Assembly: GCA_008360975.2 (NCBI GenBank)
Contig: CM039211.1
Location: forward strand, 10,004,713-10,068,712
Direction of reading: 5' to 3'
From: Lichenostomus cassidix
Taxonomy: Eukaryota > Chordata > Aves > Passeriformes > Meliphagidae
Length of the DNA: 64,000 nt
Each line of letters starts with the position of its first letter. Positions within the stretch are counted from its first letter, which is position 1. The notes under the pieces are model-generated. The model had not been told where the DNA came from, made no database searches, and saw only the letters and a list, made by a program, of their open reading frames with translations. Below, piece by piece: positions 1 through 11,100 of the stretch. A program made the translations under genes and the position numbers.

Positions 1-751
1 CATTAATTATATTAACTCCTCTTAATTATTTTTTAATCAAACCCTGTACCAGCTGCTCCATTATTTTCTTCAAGATCGATAGCAGGCTGACAGGCCTATA
101 ATTAACCATATCTATCCCCAGTTTAATTTACCTTTTCTAAATATTGACATAGCATTAGCTTCCTACTACTATTAAGAATTTTCAGTCTTCCAAAGCCTAC
201 ATAAAACTGGTATGAATAAGTGTACTTATTTAAAAATGCTACATGCTAATAAGTGCAACTTAATGTGCTTGAGTTAGCAGCAGAATTAGAGATTTTATTG
301 TCATTACCATGTATATACTGCATCTAGCTATTCCTGAAATACAGACATACTAGCTGAACACTTTTGCCTTCTCTGTTGCCAGCATTGTTGCTGGCAATGC
401 TAGGATGTCCTGCTGTGAGTGTTCAGTGTCATGCAGAGGATTCTTTAGTGCATGTAAACATGTCAATGAAGGCCAGAGACTTGCACTTGAACGTGCAAGT
501 TCATACGGCAAGAAGTGTAAAAATTTGCAATATTGAGTCCAGAAGCCATGTAATACTACTGCATTATCACTTTGTTTTACCTGGGCATTAGCAGTTAAGA
601 GTAGTGAGTAGTGAAGTTAAGACACAAGTACAAATTTTGATAGTACAGACTGGGTTGTGAAAGGAAATTAAACTGTCTTCTGAACCTGGAAGTAAGTATT
701 TGCCTGTCTTTGCCCTTTACCACTGAAGAAAAGGTTTATTAGCTAAAAAAT
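1..751. other. AT-rich intergenic DNA
   Basis: I see no gene, splice-bounded exon or recognisable repeat. The only open frame of note (364-591) has no homology I recognise and lies in AT-rich sequence, so I treat it as chance. Confidence 0.6.
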
Positions 752-850
752 CATAGAATCACAGACTATCTTGAGCTGGAAGGGACCCACAAGGATCATC
801 AAGTTGAAGTCTTGTAGGTCTACAGTTTCTGTGTTCAGGCTGACATGACT
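752..850 (-). mobile_element. CR1 LINE 3'-end fragment
   Basis: The sequence starts with the ATCATAGAATCACAG type of motif and continues with the GGAAGGGACCC...ATCATCAAGT block. This is the reverse complement of the 3' end of avian CR1 elements. It is a short, diverged, 5'-truncated copy, as is usual for CR1. Confidence 0.8.
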
Positions 851-2254
851 AAGCATGCAGACAGTGGAATTTATTCCGCTTAATATTGTGATTAGTTGGG
901 GTGTGTGTGTTTTGTCTGTGTGTTCATTGGCTATTTCTTCTACTTATGAATTTCTACAGTTCACATTTTATCATCACTATCAATTTTCTTTTTCCTTCCC
1001 ATCACTGGCTATATTGTAAGGATTTGCTTTTGCTTTTTGGTGGAGGCTTCTATTTCAGTTTAAATTTTTTTTTTAAATATTATTTAATTATTTTTTTCAC
1101 TCATGGAATAGCAAAATTCCATGAATGAAAATATAGTAAAATTTTTATTCATAAATTGAACTATATATTGTCCTACCTGCTTCTGTACAAAGCTGTTTCT
1201 AAGTCTGGCCATACTTTTTAAGTATCAGTTATGTTTATTAGTAGTTTGGGATTTCAAACATAACACATCTAATCAGGTGGGTTTTATTCCTTTGATCATA
1301 CTATCTTTTCGTGTCACAGTATCCAATGTCACATTCCCACGTGTCAGAAACAATGATCTGTTAGAAAACTGAAGATAACTTCTAGAAATAGCTGTATCAT
1401 TCTACAGTTACCTTATCTGGTACTTGTTATGTATTATAAAATGAAGGCATAGTTATCCAACATTGTTTACTTCAGAGTTTTCAATGTCTCAGAATTAATT
1501 AGTACAACATTTCAGATAGAAAATCCATCCTTCTTCTCTTTTGTTCATTTAATCTATATTGATTTTAACAGTGCAATAATGTGAATCCCACAAGTTTCAG
1601 TACTACCAATTAAGGCAAATTTATGCTCACAAACATGCAGTTCTAATTCTTCCTGTTTATCACCTACACTCTAGGCACAGGGATATAGACAACTGCAATT
1701 TTCTTCAAGCATCTTGGTGGCTTGAGTAATTTTATTCTTGACACCTTGATTTTATGCTAAGTTTACTCTTCTTTATTCACATGTGCCATTAGCTTTATAT
1801 ATCTCTGAATAATTAATTTAACTTTTCTTCTAGTTGGTTATCATACCACTCAAAAATAAGTCTGTGAGGCTTTGCTCATGAGCAAAAATTAATCAGTTTA
1901 GCATAGGACAAAGAGTTCCTATTTGATGGGACAGCAGGAGATTAATGTATTAAAAAAGTAAATGGAAAACTTACAATTGTGAGGAATTATGAAGTGAGAA
2001 AAGCTGCTCAAACATTTAAGGAAGGCAGGAAATTTCTGATTTCTATGTATAACTAATTATATGTGCAAATATTTTGTAATGTGTGGAGTCCACTGATACT
2101 GCTATTGTAGTAAAGAAACAGAAGAGGTGATGTTATGCAGAATGTCCTATTAATTCTAAACCAATAGAGAATTCTGAAGTTGCATTTTCAATGCAATCAA
2201 TTCCATTAGCCTTAATCTTCTACAGGACACAGATTCACTCCAAAGGGCAATGTA
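851..2254. other. AT-rich intergenic DNA
   Basis: No supported gene. Poly-T/AT-rich runs occur around 1065-1100. Nothing else was recognised. Confidence 0.55.
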
Positions 2255-3600
2255 CAGTGCTGTGAATTAGGTGGTTCAGGTCTGTGGTGGTTTTGATTGG
2301 CCCAAAACATCAGTAAAGTATTTTTTAACATCTAGGAGAAATTTGGACCCCTCAGAAGCTGTTGTGGTAGGCCTGGGGAGGTGTCTGAGGGGTGGGGAGT
2401 GGCACAAAGATGGCTCCTGTGTGTCTTGTGTGAAAGTTCTGGAAGTTTTTCATCAAGTCCAGCAGAGCCAATCTCTGATGGCTCTGAAGGTGATGGACAC
2501 GCTGCTGGCCAAGGCTGGGCCAATTAGAGGTGTTAGTTACACCTCTGTGAAAACATATTTAAGAAGAAATCAAAACAAGGTAGGCATGCACTTCTTTGTA
2601 GTTAGAGGAGGAGGAGGAGGTAAAAATATGTGAGGGGAAAACAGCATGGAGACACCAATGTCAGTGTAGAAGGTGGGGGAGGAGGTGCTCCAGGCACCAG
2701 AGCTGAAAACCCTCTGCTAGCCATGGTGAAGACCATGGGCGGAGCAGGAGGTTCCCTCTGCAGCCCATGGCGTCCTCAGGGGTGCAGAAATCCACCCACA
2801 GCCCGTGGGGAGGTGCCCACGCCAGAGGAGCAGGTGGATGCCTGGAGAAAGCTGTGATCCAGTTTGGAGTCTCATCAAAGAGTTAAAACTGCAAAGGCCT
2901 TGCAAGGGAGAGAAAGGCCTTGCTCCTGGCATGGAAGCAGCCTGGCCTCAGCTCAGAAGAGTCTGCACAGCACCTTACAGACAAGGAGACCCATGTTGCA
3001 GCAGAATTTGGGTGGGATGTTGCTCGTGAGATTGGACCCACGCCAAAGAAGTTCCCAGAGGACTGTCTCTCGTGGGAGGGACCCCATGGCTAAGTAGAGA
3101 ACCTCTTTTCCTGATTGGACTGACCAGAAAACCCCTACCCTGCCCCCTGTCTGTGTTGCTGGTTTGGAAAGAGGGAAGAGGGGTGAGCAGAGAGACTGCT
3201 GCTTAAGAGGGAGAGGGTGAGAACAGGAAAACTGTCTGGAGAGAGAGAGAGGTAAGTAGAGATAAAGAGTACTTGTAGTAAAAAAATTGTGGTGATGCTC
3301 TGTCGACCTGCTCTGTGGACTGAGAAAATACCCCACACCCTGCCCCCTACACGAGCAGTTGGTTAAAAAGAGGAAAGGGGGTGAATACTAAGGGTTCATA
3401 AGAGGGAGGGGGGGAGTAAACAAAATAATGTATGAAAAGTTTATTTTTGCATTGCATTTATCCTCCAACTCTGTTAAGTAATTAAATCACTTTTCGCAAC
3501 TTTAAGTTTAGAGCCTGTCTGCCCTTTTGTTCCATGCATCCTCCTACCAGTGCCCTGTCTCACTTAACACATGAAATTGGTGTGTGTTTTTTACAGTTTT
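2255..3600 (+). mobile_element. Endogenous-retrovirus LTR (avian ERV type), sense orientation
   Basis: This stretch is much more G-rich than its neighbours. It carries a series of imperfect internal repeats of the form GGAG/CAGG...CTGCAGCCC(A/G)TGG between about 2680 and 3090, typical of a long avian ERV LTR family. Purine-rich GGAGGAGGAGG runs sit near 2607. The right end, around 3550-3600, is followed by a T run, and I could not fix the borders or a target-site duplication. Open frames inside it (for example 2271-2633) are products of the LTR repeats, not genes. Confidence 0.6.
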
Positions 3601-5454
3601 TTTTTTTTTGCAGCAAGAAAGAGTCGAGGTGCCTGGTGTTTAGTCAGAGCCACACCCCAACAAGGTCTTAACTGGGAGATGCTACTATTCCAATTTAAAA
3701 CAACTAATAAAAAATACTTCAGTTTCCTCTGAAAAAAACTACTTGTCAATGTCCAGTTTTGGTAGTGTGAAATGCTTTAGTTGGACACTTAAGAAACACA
3801 TTTGTTTTTGCTGATTGATAAGTAATTATCCTCAGATATATGTATCCAATTCAGATATTAATAAATGCAAATTTTAGTGCTGATCTGTTCAAATTTTTTG
3901 CCATAACTACTGTTGAATATTTTTTTCATTATGCATTTCTGCAGGCATAGTTAAACTCTGTGATTGAAAACAAATTCATTAAATACTTTGGATAATATGC
4001 ATGGAGCGTTTAAAATGTTCACTCAACTCGAACTATAACCTTTAGAAAACTTATATTCTTTTACTGTCTTGTTTATTGTTGTCTTTCAATTTATCAGGCA
4101 CCAACTAATACTTTTGTTTACTAATAAGAATCGAACCCCAGGTTTCTTTTACTTCCTGTTGGCTTTTTTTCCCCAAGACGAGAACATTCTGGCAAAGCTG
4201 AGGTACTGACTTGAGCTACCACTACAGGGCAGAGTTGCATCCCTCTTGTACTCCTGGTTTGATTTTTTTTTTCCACTTCTGGAAACATCTCACAACATAC
4301 AAATTTTCCTGGTTTGGCAGCATTCCAGTAACATCCATGTTCTCACAACAGCTTTTTGTGTTAGCAGACAGGATTGATTTTCCTGCTATGACAAAAGGTC
4401 ATTAGCATTCATGGCTGTATATTGCTTTCTGATTAAATCCTGTGCCAGAACATCCCTGACTGCAGCAGCAGAACTTCCGTCAAGTGCACCACTTCTATTG
4501 CTATCCTCTCAAAACAACACAACTTTGAGCAGATAACAGAGGTTTGTGATGAGTAATATATTTATGGAGCTTTGTAGGAGATGAAAAATTGCTTATATAA
4601 ACTGGCCTTAGTGGCTACTGTAAAACAGTCTAATTATTGCACTCTTAGAGTGACTATAATTAATGTCGTCTCCAAAGATATTAATATTTCAACTTGCAGA
4701 TTGTAAATTTGCTGCACAACGTGGTGGTTTAATGTGCAGGGTGTGCCATAACTCACTGCTAATCTTTCAGTACTGTATCTTTAAACCACCGGTTTGTAAT
4801 AAATTGCAGCTGTAAAACTCTAGGTTTGAACTTAGCTTTAGTCGAAAACTAGTAATTTAAAACCAGAAGTAATCTAATGCAAAAAAATTAAAACAAACAA
4901 GCAGAAGTAGATACCATCTCTATTGGTAGCAATTATAAACAAGAGCAAGGTTGTTTCACACAGACCTTCAAAATTTTAACTGTGTTTCAATGGAATTTAA
5001 AGAAGCAGAGAACATAATGTTTCCTAATTGAATATTATAAAAATTTTTAAGTGGAAAAGTCTAATAAAGTATGAATTGCTATAAATTTACATACCCTCTC
5101 TTCTATCTTTGCAAGGTGTGTAGTGCAGGCCACTTTGTCAAAGAATGTGTGCTAGCCTTGAACTACCTAACACAGTCAAGGCAGAGTTGAGTAAGCTACA
5201 AAAGAGATTAACATGCATTTGCCTTGAAAGGGATTTGTGCTGCAAATGAATGTCCTTCCTTGACTTATACCTAGTCTGCTTAAAGATTTTGAAGAATTCT
5301 ATGAAGAATTTTAATAAGTCTCTCCTGTAAATATATTGTTTTAAGATTTTAAGGCCCAGATAGAATGGGACTTAGCAAGGGATACGAAAAAGAGTAAGGT
5401 ATTCTGTGAGTACATGATTCAGAAAAGAAGGGCCAAGGAGACTCTCCCTCCCTG
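3601..5454. other. Intergenic DNA
   Basis: No gene recognised. The stretch begins with an approximately 13-base T run and is otherwise AT-rich unique-looking sequence up to the start of the FBF1-like pseudogene fragment. Confidence 0.5.
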
Positions 5455-6117
5455 AAAAATGAGAAGGGAGCAACAGAAGTGGCAGCAGGAGGAGTGGCTG
5501 CAGCAGGAGAAGAAGCAGCTGGCAGATCAACTCTGCTTGCAGAGTCAGGACAAGACCCTGGCACAGCAGCATCCTAAGCCCCAGGAGCAGCACAAGCATG
5601 CTCAAGCATACATTTCATCAAAGTGGGATTCATTCCAGTGGGACCTACAGGTACTGCCTTTGGAACATTCAACAAGCCTGTACAGTGTAGACCCTCACCT
5701 CTGCTAATTGGTTCTTTGAAGAGTCAGTCCAGCCGAAGCTGGCAAAGCCTTGCTTGCCTTGGTCACTCAGTGTCTTTGGGTCAACACTTTGCTGGAGGAG
5801 CAGAATTTGATGCTGCAGAAGTGCTCAGAGCAAGGGAAGCTGACAGCTGAGTGTGCTGCATTCCACAACCAAGAGCAGATGATGGAGGAGTGTCTGAAGC
5901 ACAAGATGGAGCAATCCCAGAAAATGGTCTTGACCATGATGAGATTGGCCAAAGTACTAGAGCAGAGCTCCTTCCTGTAGCCTCCAGTACCACGTGGGAG
6001 GCTCCAAGGATGTGTCCTGCCCACAGGGGAGACATCCAGCGCTGCCTCTGGATGTAAAGTCAGAGATATGACTCAAGGTGATGAGTTCCAGGCACAGCCT
6101 CCACCAATGTGTCTCAG
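5455..6117 (+). pseudogene. FBF1-like pseudogene fragment (upstream tandem copy)
   Basis: Two coding blocks match exons of the gene at 8.1-17.9 kb. Bases 5459-5608 match the exon at 13463-13617 (both encode a Gln/Glu-rich coiled coil with an LxSQDxxxAQQ pattern). Bases 5790-5946 match the exon at 15217-15387 (LLQKCSE...AAFHNQE). Intron sequence 5609-5735 also aligns to 13618-13738, and the homology runs on to about 6117 (downstream partner about 15560). The copy is broken. The donor after the first exon reads GCATAC where the downstream gene has GGTATG. The acceptor of the second exon is missing. The region holding the exons at 14421-14539 and 14669-14791 has been deleted. The second donor has AAA instead of AAG before GT. 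An open frame of 82 codons survives at 5459-5707 but runs into former intron. I infer a dead, 5'-truncated duplicate. Confidence 0.85.
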
Positions 6118-7429
6118 AGGTACCACAAGACAGCAAGCATTTTTAGCTACTTTATGTTCCTACATCTCCTTTCTAGTCTCAGACAAAGTAAAACCAAACT
6201 GCATTCACCTTAAAAGGCTGCTTATGCTTGTTCTACGTCTTCTTCCCTGCTATTTGCAATCTAAAAACCCAGAGTCCTCCATCTTCATTTTCATTAACTC
6301 CTTGGGTTGTCCTGAAATCTCACTTCTTCACTCATGTTCTTTTGGGTTAAGAATGCACCTTCAGGATTCCTTCCATCATTGTGCGCTCTGGCAGGATTCC
6401 ATGACCACTAATAACATAGATGTGTAGAGTATTTGGTATATACTGCACTCAGCACCCCTCTGGGAATATTAACTTTAGATTCAGTTGTCACAACCATTTC
6501 AGTGCTTGTGTTCCACACTGAGCAGTGCAACTCTGAGGAAATCTGCAGAAGAGTTCATTAATAGTTCAGACCAATAGGCAGTGTAATACATTAAAATGTT
6601 CTATTTCTCTGATCATTAAAGCTTAATTTACACTTTTGAAAGCAATTAAGACTAATATTTTAAAACCCTTTTTAGAGTGGCACCATTTAAGCTGGTTGTC
6701 CTGCTCTGCTGTCTTTTGTAAGAAGAATGAAATTTCTTTGTTGGATTGCAAATGATTGTGTAGATAAAAGAATTTCTGATAAAATAGACAAAAAAGTGTA
6801 GAATTTTTAAGTCCTCTCTTACAACTTGAAATATTTTCCTCATTTTTTTCTGAAATTAAAGCAAATTGCCATTAAATGAACAAGCATCACTTGGCCACAG
6901 AAATGAACAAGACTGAAGGTAAAAAATGCAAAGAGAAAAAGATGTAGAGACAAAGGTTTTCTTATTTTTGGTGGGCTTAACTAAGAGTCCCCTTCCTTTC
7001 AGTTCATAAAAATTGTCATAGTTTATTTGTAGCCTGTAATTTTCCCAACCTTAAAAATGCCCCTCAAAAGTGATAGGGAAAAAAATAGGGAAAAACAGTA
7101 ATATAGAAATTAGTTATGTTAGCATTTGCCTACATGATTTTCATCGAGAGCTCAGAAATATTCTTCCACATAAAAAGCATCTTCAGAGATGAAGATTTGT
7201 CTTTTCCTGATGTGAGAAATTTCACAGTGTATACACCACAAAATCTATTCAAATGTTTCTGCGACAAGGATTTTTCTCTTTCTAATCAGAGGGGTTAAAA
7301 CTAAAATGTTGGCAAAAAGAAAATGTTACTTCAGAAAAGTGTTAACGAGTTTTGCCTTCTGCATAACTACCATTTATTTTACATTAGCTAGATGTTTATG
7401 AAGTACTATAAATATACCATTTTAGCCCA
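6118..7429. other. Sequence between the two homologous parts of the upstream FBF1-like copy
   Basis: In the downstream gene the corresponding interval holds the exons at 16063-17280. None of those exons can be found here. The sequence is AT-rich with no recognisable gene, so the interval is either replaced by inserted DNA or decayed beyond recognition. Confidence 0.5.
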
Positions 7430-7800
7430 AATAGCCCTATATTCTCATCCAGCTCTGGGATGAATGGAGCTCACAGGTTGGGGCTGTAGCACCAGGGGCA
7501 ACAAAGGAATGACAGCAGAAGCAAGGACAGATGGCTCCTGACAGCTTGTCTCATATTCATAGATAACATCCTTAGCTGGCTGGGGGTGCTCCTCTCTTGA
7601 ATGGGAGAAGACAGCTCTTCTAAATTCTGGCTTCACGATGTCCCAATCCTCTCCTATCAGCCCCTGCTTCCCTGTTGTGTCCTTGCCCAGGCAGGGATGC
7701 CCTTGGAGGTTCATCTGTGGGTCCCACTCAGACCATGAGGTTAGGCTTCAGGGGGGCCCCCATGCACCCCACAGGGTACCACGGACGAGTGCCAGCCCAC
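7430..7800 (+). repeat. Duplicated 3' portion of the FBF1-like unit (copy 1)
   Basis: This segment is closely similar to 17420-17770 in the last intron of the downstream gene, including the shared block around GATGTCCCAATCCTCTCCTA and the CACCCCACAGGGTACCAC block. It ends about 300 bases before the proposed start of the next gene. It therefore looks like the remnant of the final intron of the upstream copy and marks the junction of the tandem duplication. The terminal coding exon (partner of 17877-17942) is not present after it. Confidence 0.75.
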
Positions 7801-7849
7801 CGCTCTCTGAAGCCCATCCTTCCCTGAAGGATGGCTAGGGACACTTCCC

Positions 7850-8117
7850 TCCGTGACGACATCCCTCCGGAGGCTCCCAGGACCAGGCCAGAGCGCATGG
7901 CTGTGGGGCTGCGGAGGTGTTCCCGCCAGACGCTGGGAGGGGCAGCGCAATCGCTATGGCAACCTGGAACACCGCAGCGTGCAGTGCCGGGAGGGGCCGG
8001 CGGCAGCTCCGTGCTCCGGGGCCCGCGGGCTCCTCCCTGCCCTTCCTCCCCTGCCCTTCCTCCGGCATCCGGGGCCATCGGAAGATACTGGGTTTCTGGG
8101 TCCAGGGATTGGAAACC
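7850..8117 (+). promoter_or_regulatory. CpG-rich promoter and 5' UTR of the FBF1-like gene, with an X-box-like site
   Basis: CpG density rises sharply here compared with the surroundings. On the minus strand, 7950-7963 reads GTTGCCATAGCGAT, which fits the RFX X-box consensus GTHNYYATRRNAAC at 12 of 14 positions, with a perfect first half-site. RFX factors activate ciliary genes, so the site suits a transition-fibre protein gene. No TATA box is visible. The transcription start was not located. Confidence 0.5.
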
Positions 8118-11100
8118 ATGGTGAGTGTGATGCAGCCCCAAGGCAAGACTGTCGTCTCCAAAGTGGATGCACAGGGATCTCTGTTGGGAGACCAGAAGGT
8201 TGGAGGCTCTGCATGGCCAGAGCTCAGGAGGGGCTGTTCTCACTGCTGTTTCTGAAGTGGGAAATATGTGCTGTGGTTCCCCTGCATTTCATGTGCCAAT
8301 TCCCAAAGAGCATGAGCAGGAGGAGGAGGGCTGTGCTGTTGTTCATGAAACAGGGTGTTCTCAAGAAACCGCCTCTGGCCTTAGCGTGTTTCGGGAAGGC
8401 GCAAGCCAGAGCTGCTTGGTGTTCTAATGAGGGAATTTATCTTTCTCCCTAGGATACCAATGGCAGGAAGATTTCAACAGGTGTGTACACTCGTGTGCTT
8501 TCCTTCTCTGTGTGTAAATGCTTTGATACCCTGGAAGTGCATGGGACAGAGGAGGGGGACACTGAGCAAAGGTGGCAGCCCTGGCTGTTGCAATCCTTGT
8601 CTGGAATCTGCAGCTGAGTGCATTGTGTCCTTCCTGAGCTAGAGATGCTTACCTGCCTCTCCCATCAAAGCCATTTGCTTATTGAGGTCCTGTGTTCCTT
8701 TCCTGGGATCTTTCCCAAGTCCAAGGAAAAATCTGTTAATTTATTTTATTTCTCCTCCCCTAATCCATAACTGCTTATTTGAAGGCCTCTTGGAGCCCTG
8801 ATGCAGAAGCAGAGCTTTTGGGGTTTCCCAGGAGCTCTGAGACACTGTGGTGAGAGAGCTCATGCACACCAAATGCTTCTTGTGGCCAGGGAATGACTGA
8901 ATATGAATCAGCTGGCTCACTTGGTAAAGACATCCCATTGCCGGCTAAGTGAAGCTTAGTGTTTCATTCTCCAAATACTAGTTCAAGTCCTGAAGTTCTC
9001 CTTAACGTGGCAAGGAAGGTGTTTGCTGATGAGGCTGGAGATCAAAACTTTATTCTTTGAGAATTTCAAAAGTGCAAGGTTTACTGGGATTGGGAGCTTT
9101 TCTGCCTGTGGTTTTTGAGATTGGCAGCTGCAAGAACAGCATCCTGATACTGTTCCTCAAAGAGCTAAGAAAGAGAGAGCACAGGGAGTTAGAAATGTGT
9201 AAGAGCACATTTCTAAGAGCAGCCAGGTCAGCCCAGCCGGGGATACTGAGAAGGTTGCCAGAAGGGACAGCAATAGCCTGGGAGAGAGAGGTTAGTTTCT
9301 AATGCCCTTGGCAGAGGAAATGTCATGTCTGTAGTGGTGCGTAGGCTTGCTAATGGGCTCTCTGTCAATGAGGACCAGAACGTGGCTGATACAGAAGTGT
9401 TATAGTCTGCCCTTAAGGAAGCTTGGGAGTATCTGAACTCTGGCCATGACTCAGTTGCCTTTGGACAGGGACTGATTCCCAACAAAGACACTGTTCCCAG
9501 CCACAGTTTGGAGGCATGTTTCTCGAGGGTTTCAAGGGTAGATGTTTCCCAAAGACAGCTATTCCAGTGGGAACTGCAGGGAAGAAGAAGGAGGAAGAGG
9601 TCCAGTGTCTTTACAGAAAGCCTCTGCTCTGGGCACTGATTCAAAGCTGATTCTCTAAACACAGAAGGAAGAGGGTCACAGCAAAAAAAACTTGTCTTTG
9701 GAGAGTATGAGCCCCGTTGGTCCGATGACCAGCTGACAAAGTGGCAGCTTGGAAGGTATTGCATTCTTTGTACGTCTGTAGCTCCAGTTGCCAGCCCTGC
9801 TGCCCCTGCAGTGGGGAGAACAGGGTCCCCTTGTGTGCAGGATCCCCTTGCAGGTGGGTATGTGACTGCTTCTCCTTGCAGAATGCGTGGATCTCAGAAC
9901 AGTGACAAACTGAAAGAAGACCCTTGGTCCAAACCTTGTCCTTCAGCTAGGCACCGCCTCACGAGTGAGGCCAGGACGAGTAAAGATGACGGGCTGACAT
10001 TGGAAGATGAGGAGCTTCTGGATTTGGAGCGACGGCTTCCCATGAAGTCCAGCCCTGCCACAAACAAGAAGCACATTCCTGCCAGCCAACTCCCAGACAA
10101 AGAGGACGCAACAGCTAAAGCTGACCCACTGAAGGATGAGGAGGAGGACTGGCTGAGTGCTGCCTTGGCTCGCAAGAAAGCTCAAGCACAGACCAAAGCT
10201 CAGGAGAGAAAGGCCCAGCCTTTGGAGGTCCGAGGCAAAGGGCTGGATCGCCATTCGCCCGTCAGGTAAAGGCATAGTCAATGGCTCCAGGTCTCCCATC
10301 TGCTCCACTTGTAGCTGCTCCAGGAGGACTCAGAAATCTTCAGTTTAGATACAGGAAATTAATAAATAAGCACTGTCCTTTTTCAGGCTGGGGTTATAAA
10401 GAAGGGCTTTCTGCCATTGTCCCATCACAGCTCTGAGCTCTTCTACTATTTGCACATGTGGCTCTAGATTCCATGGATCTAGTGTCAATGGATCAGCACA
10501 CTCACGAGCTTCCCCATCCTCCTTGTTCCTGCCTCCATTCCCCTTCATTCCTGCCAGTTGCAGGCAAAGCACTTCTTGTGGTTGAATTCACATGGACACA
10601 GGTTCAGACTCACGCCATCCAAATGGGACTCAGCAGTGAATTGCAGACAAAGTGCTGTGTGTTGTGGGCAAAGGTATATTAGCTGGGCCTGCTGCTGCCC
10701 AGGGGCAGGAGATGGATACGGCAACAAGGAATGCCACTTATGGAGGTTTTGAGGTGTCTGTGCTCCCTCTGAAGCAAAAAAGCTGAATCCTGCCACAGTC
10801 AAGTGGGACAGGCTGTCAGCCATCAGGCAGGAGTGGGTTTTGGGGGTAAAGGTCTCATCTTTCATCCCCTCCTTCGCTCTTTCCCATTGGATGCTTTTCA
10901 CTTGAAGCCAGACAGCTGCCTTCACAGGAGTACCACAGCAGGCAGCTGTGCCCAAACACAAGGCAGCCAGCACCAACGACTCAAGGTAAGGCGTCCTTCA
11001 CCTTGCAGGCATCCTTAATGGGAGAGGTGTCCTGCAGAAAGCAGCTACATATGTGAGATGGGGAATGGGGAGAGTAGGTAGCTTCCAGTGATCCCTTTGA

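Noticed and set aside
2271..2633. 120-codon open frame in the 2.3-3.6 kb region
   Set aside because: It lies within an LTR-type repeat, has no known domain and ends in a purine-run artefact.
5459..5707. Independent small coiled-coil gene of 82 codons
   Set aside because: It is the remnant of a single FBF1-like exon read through a lost donor into old intron.
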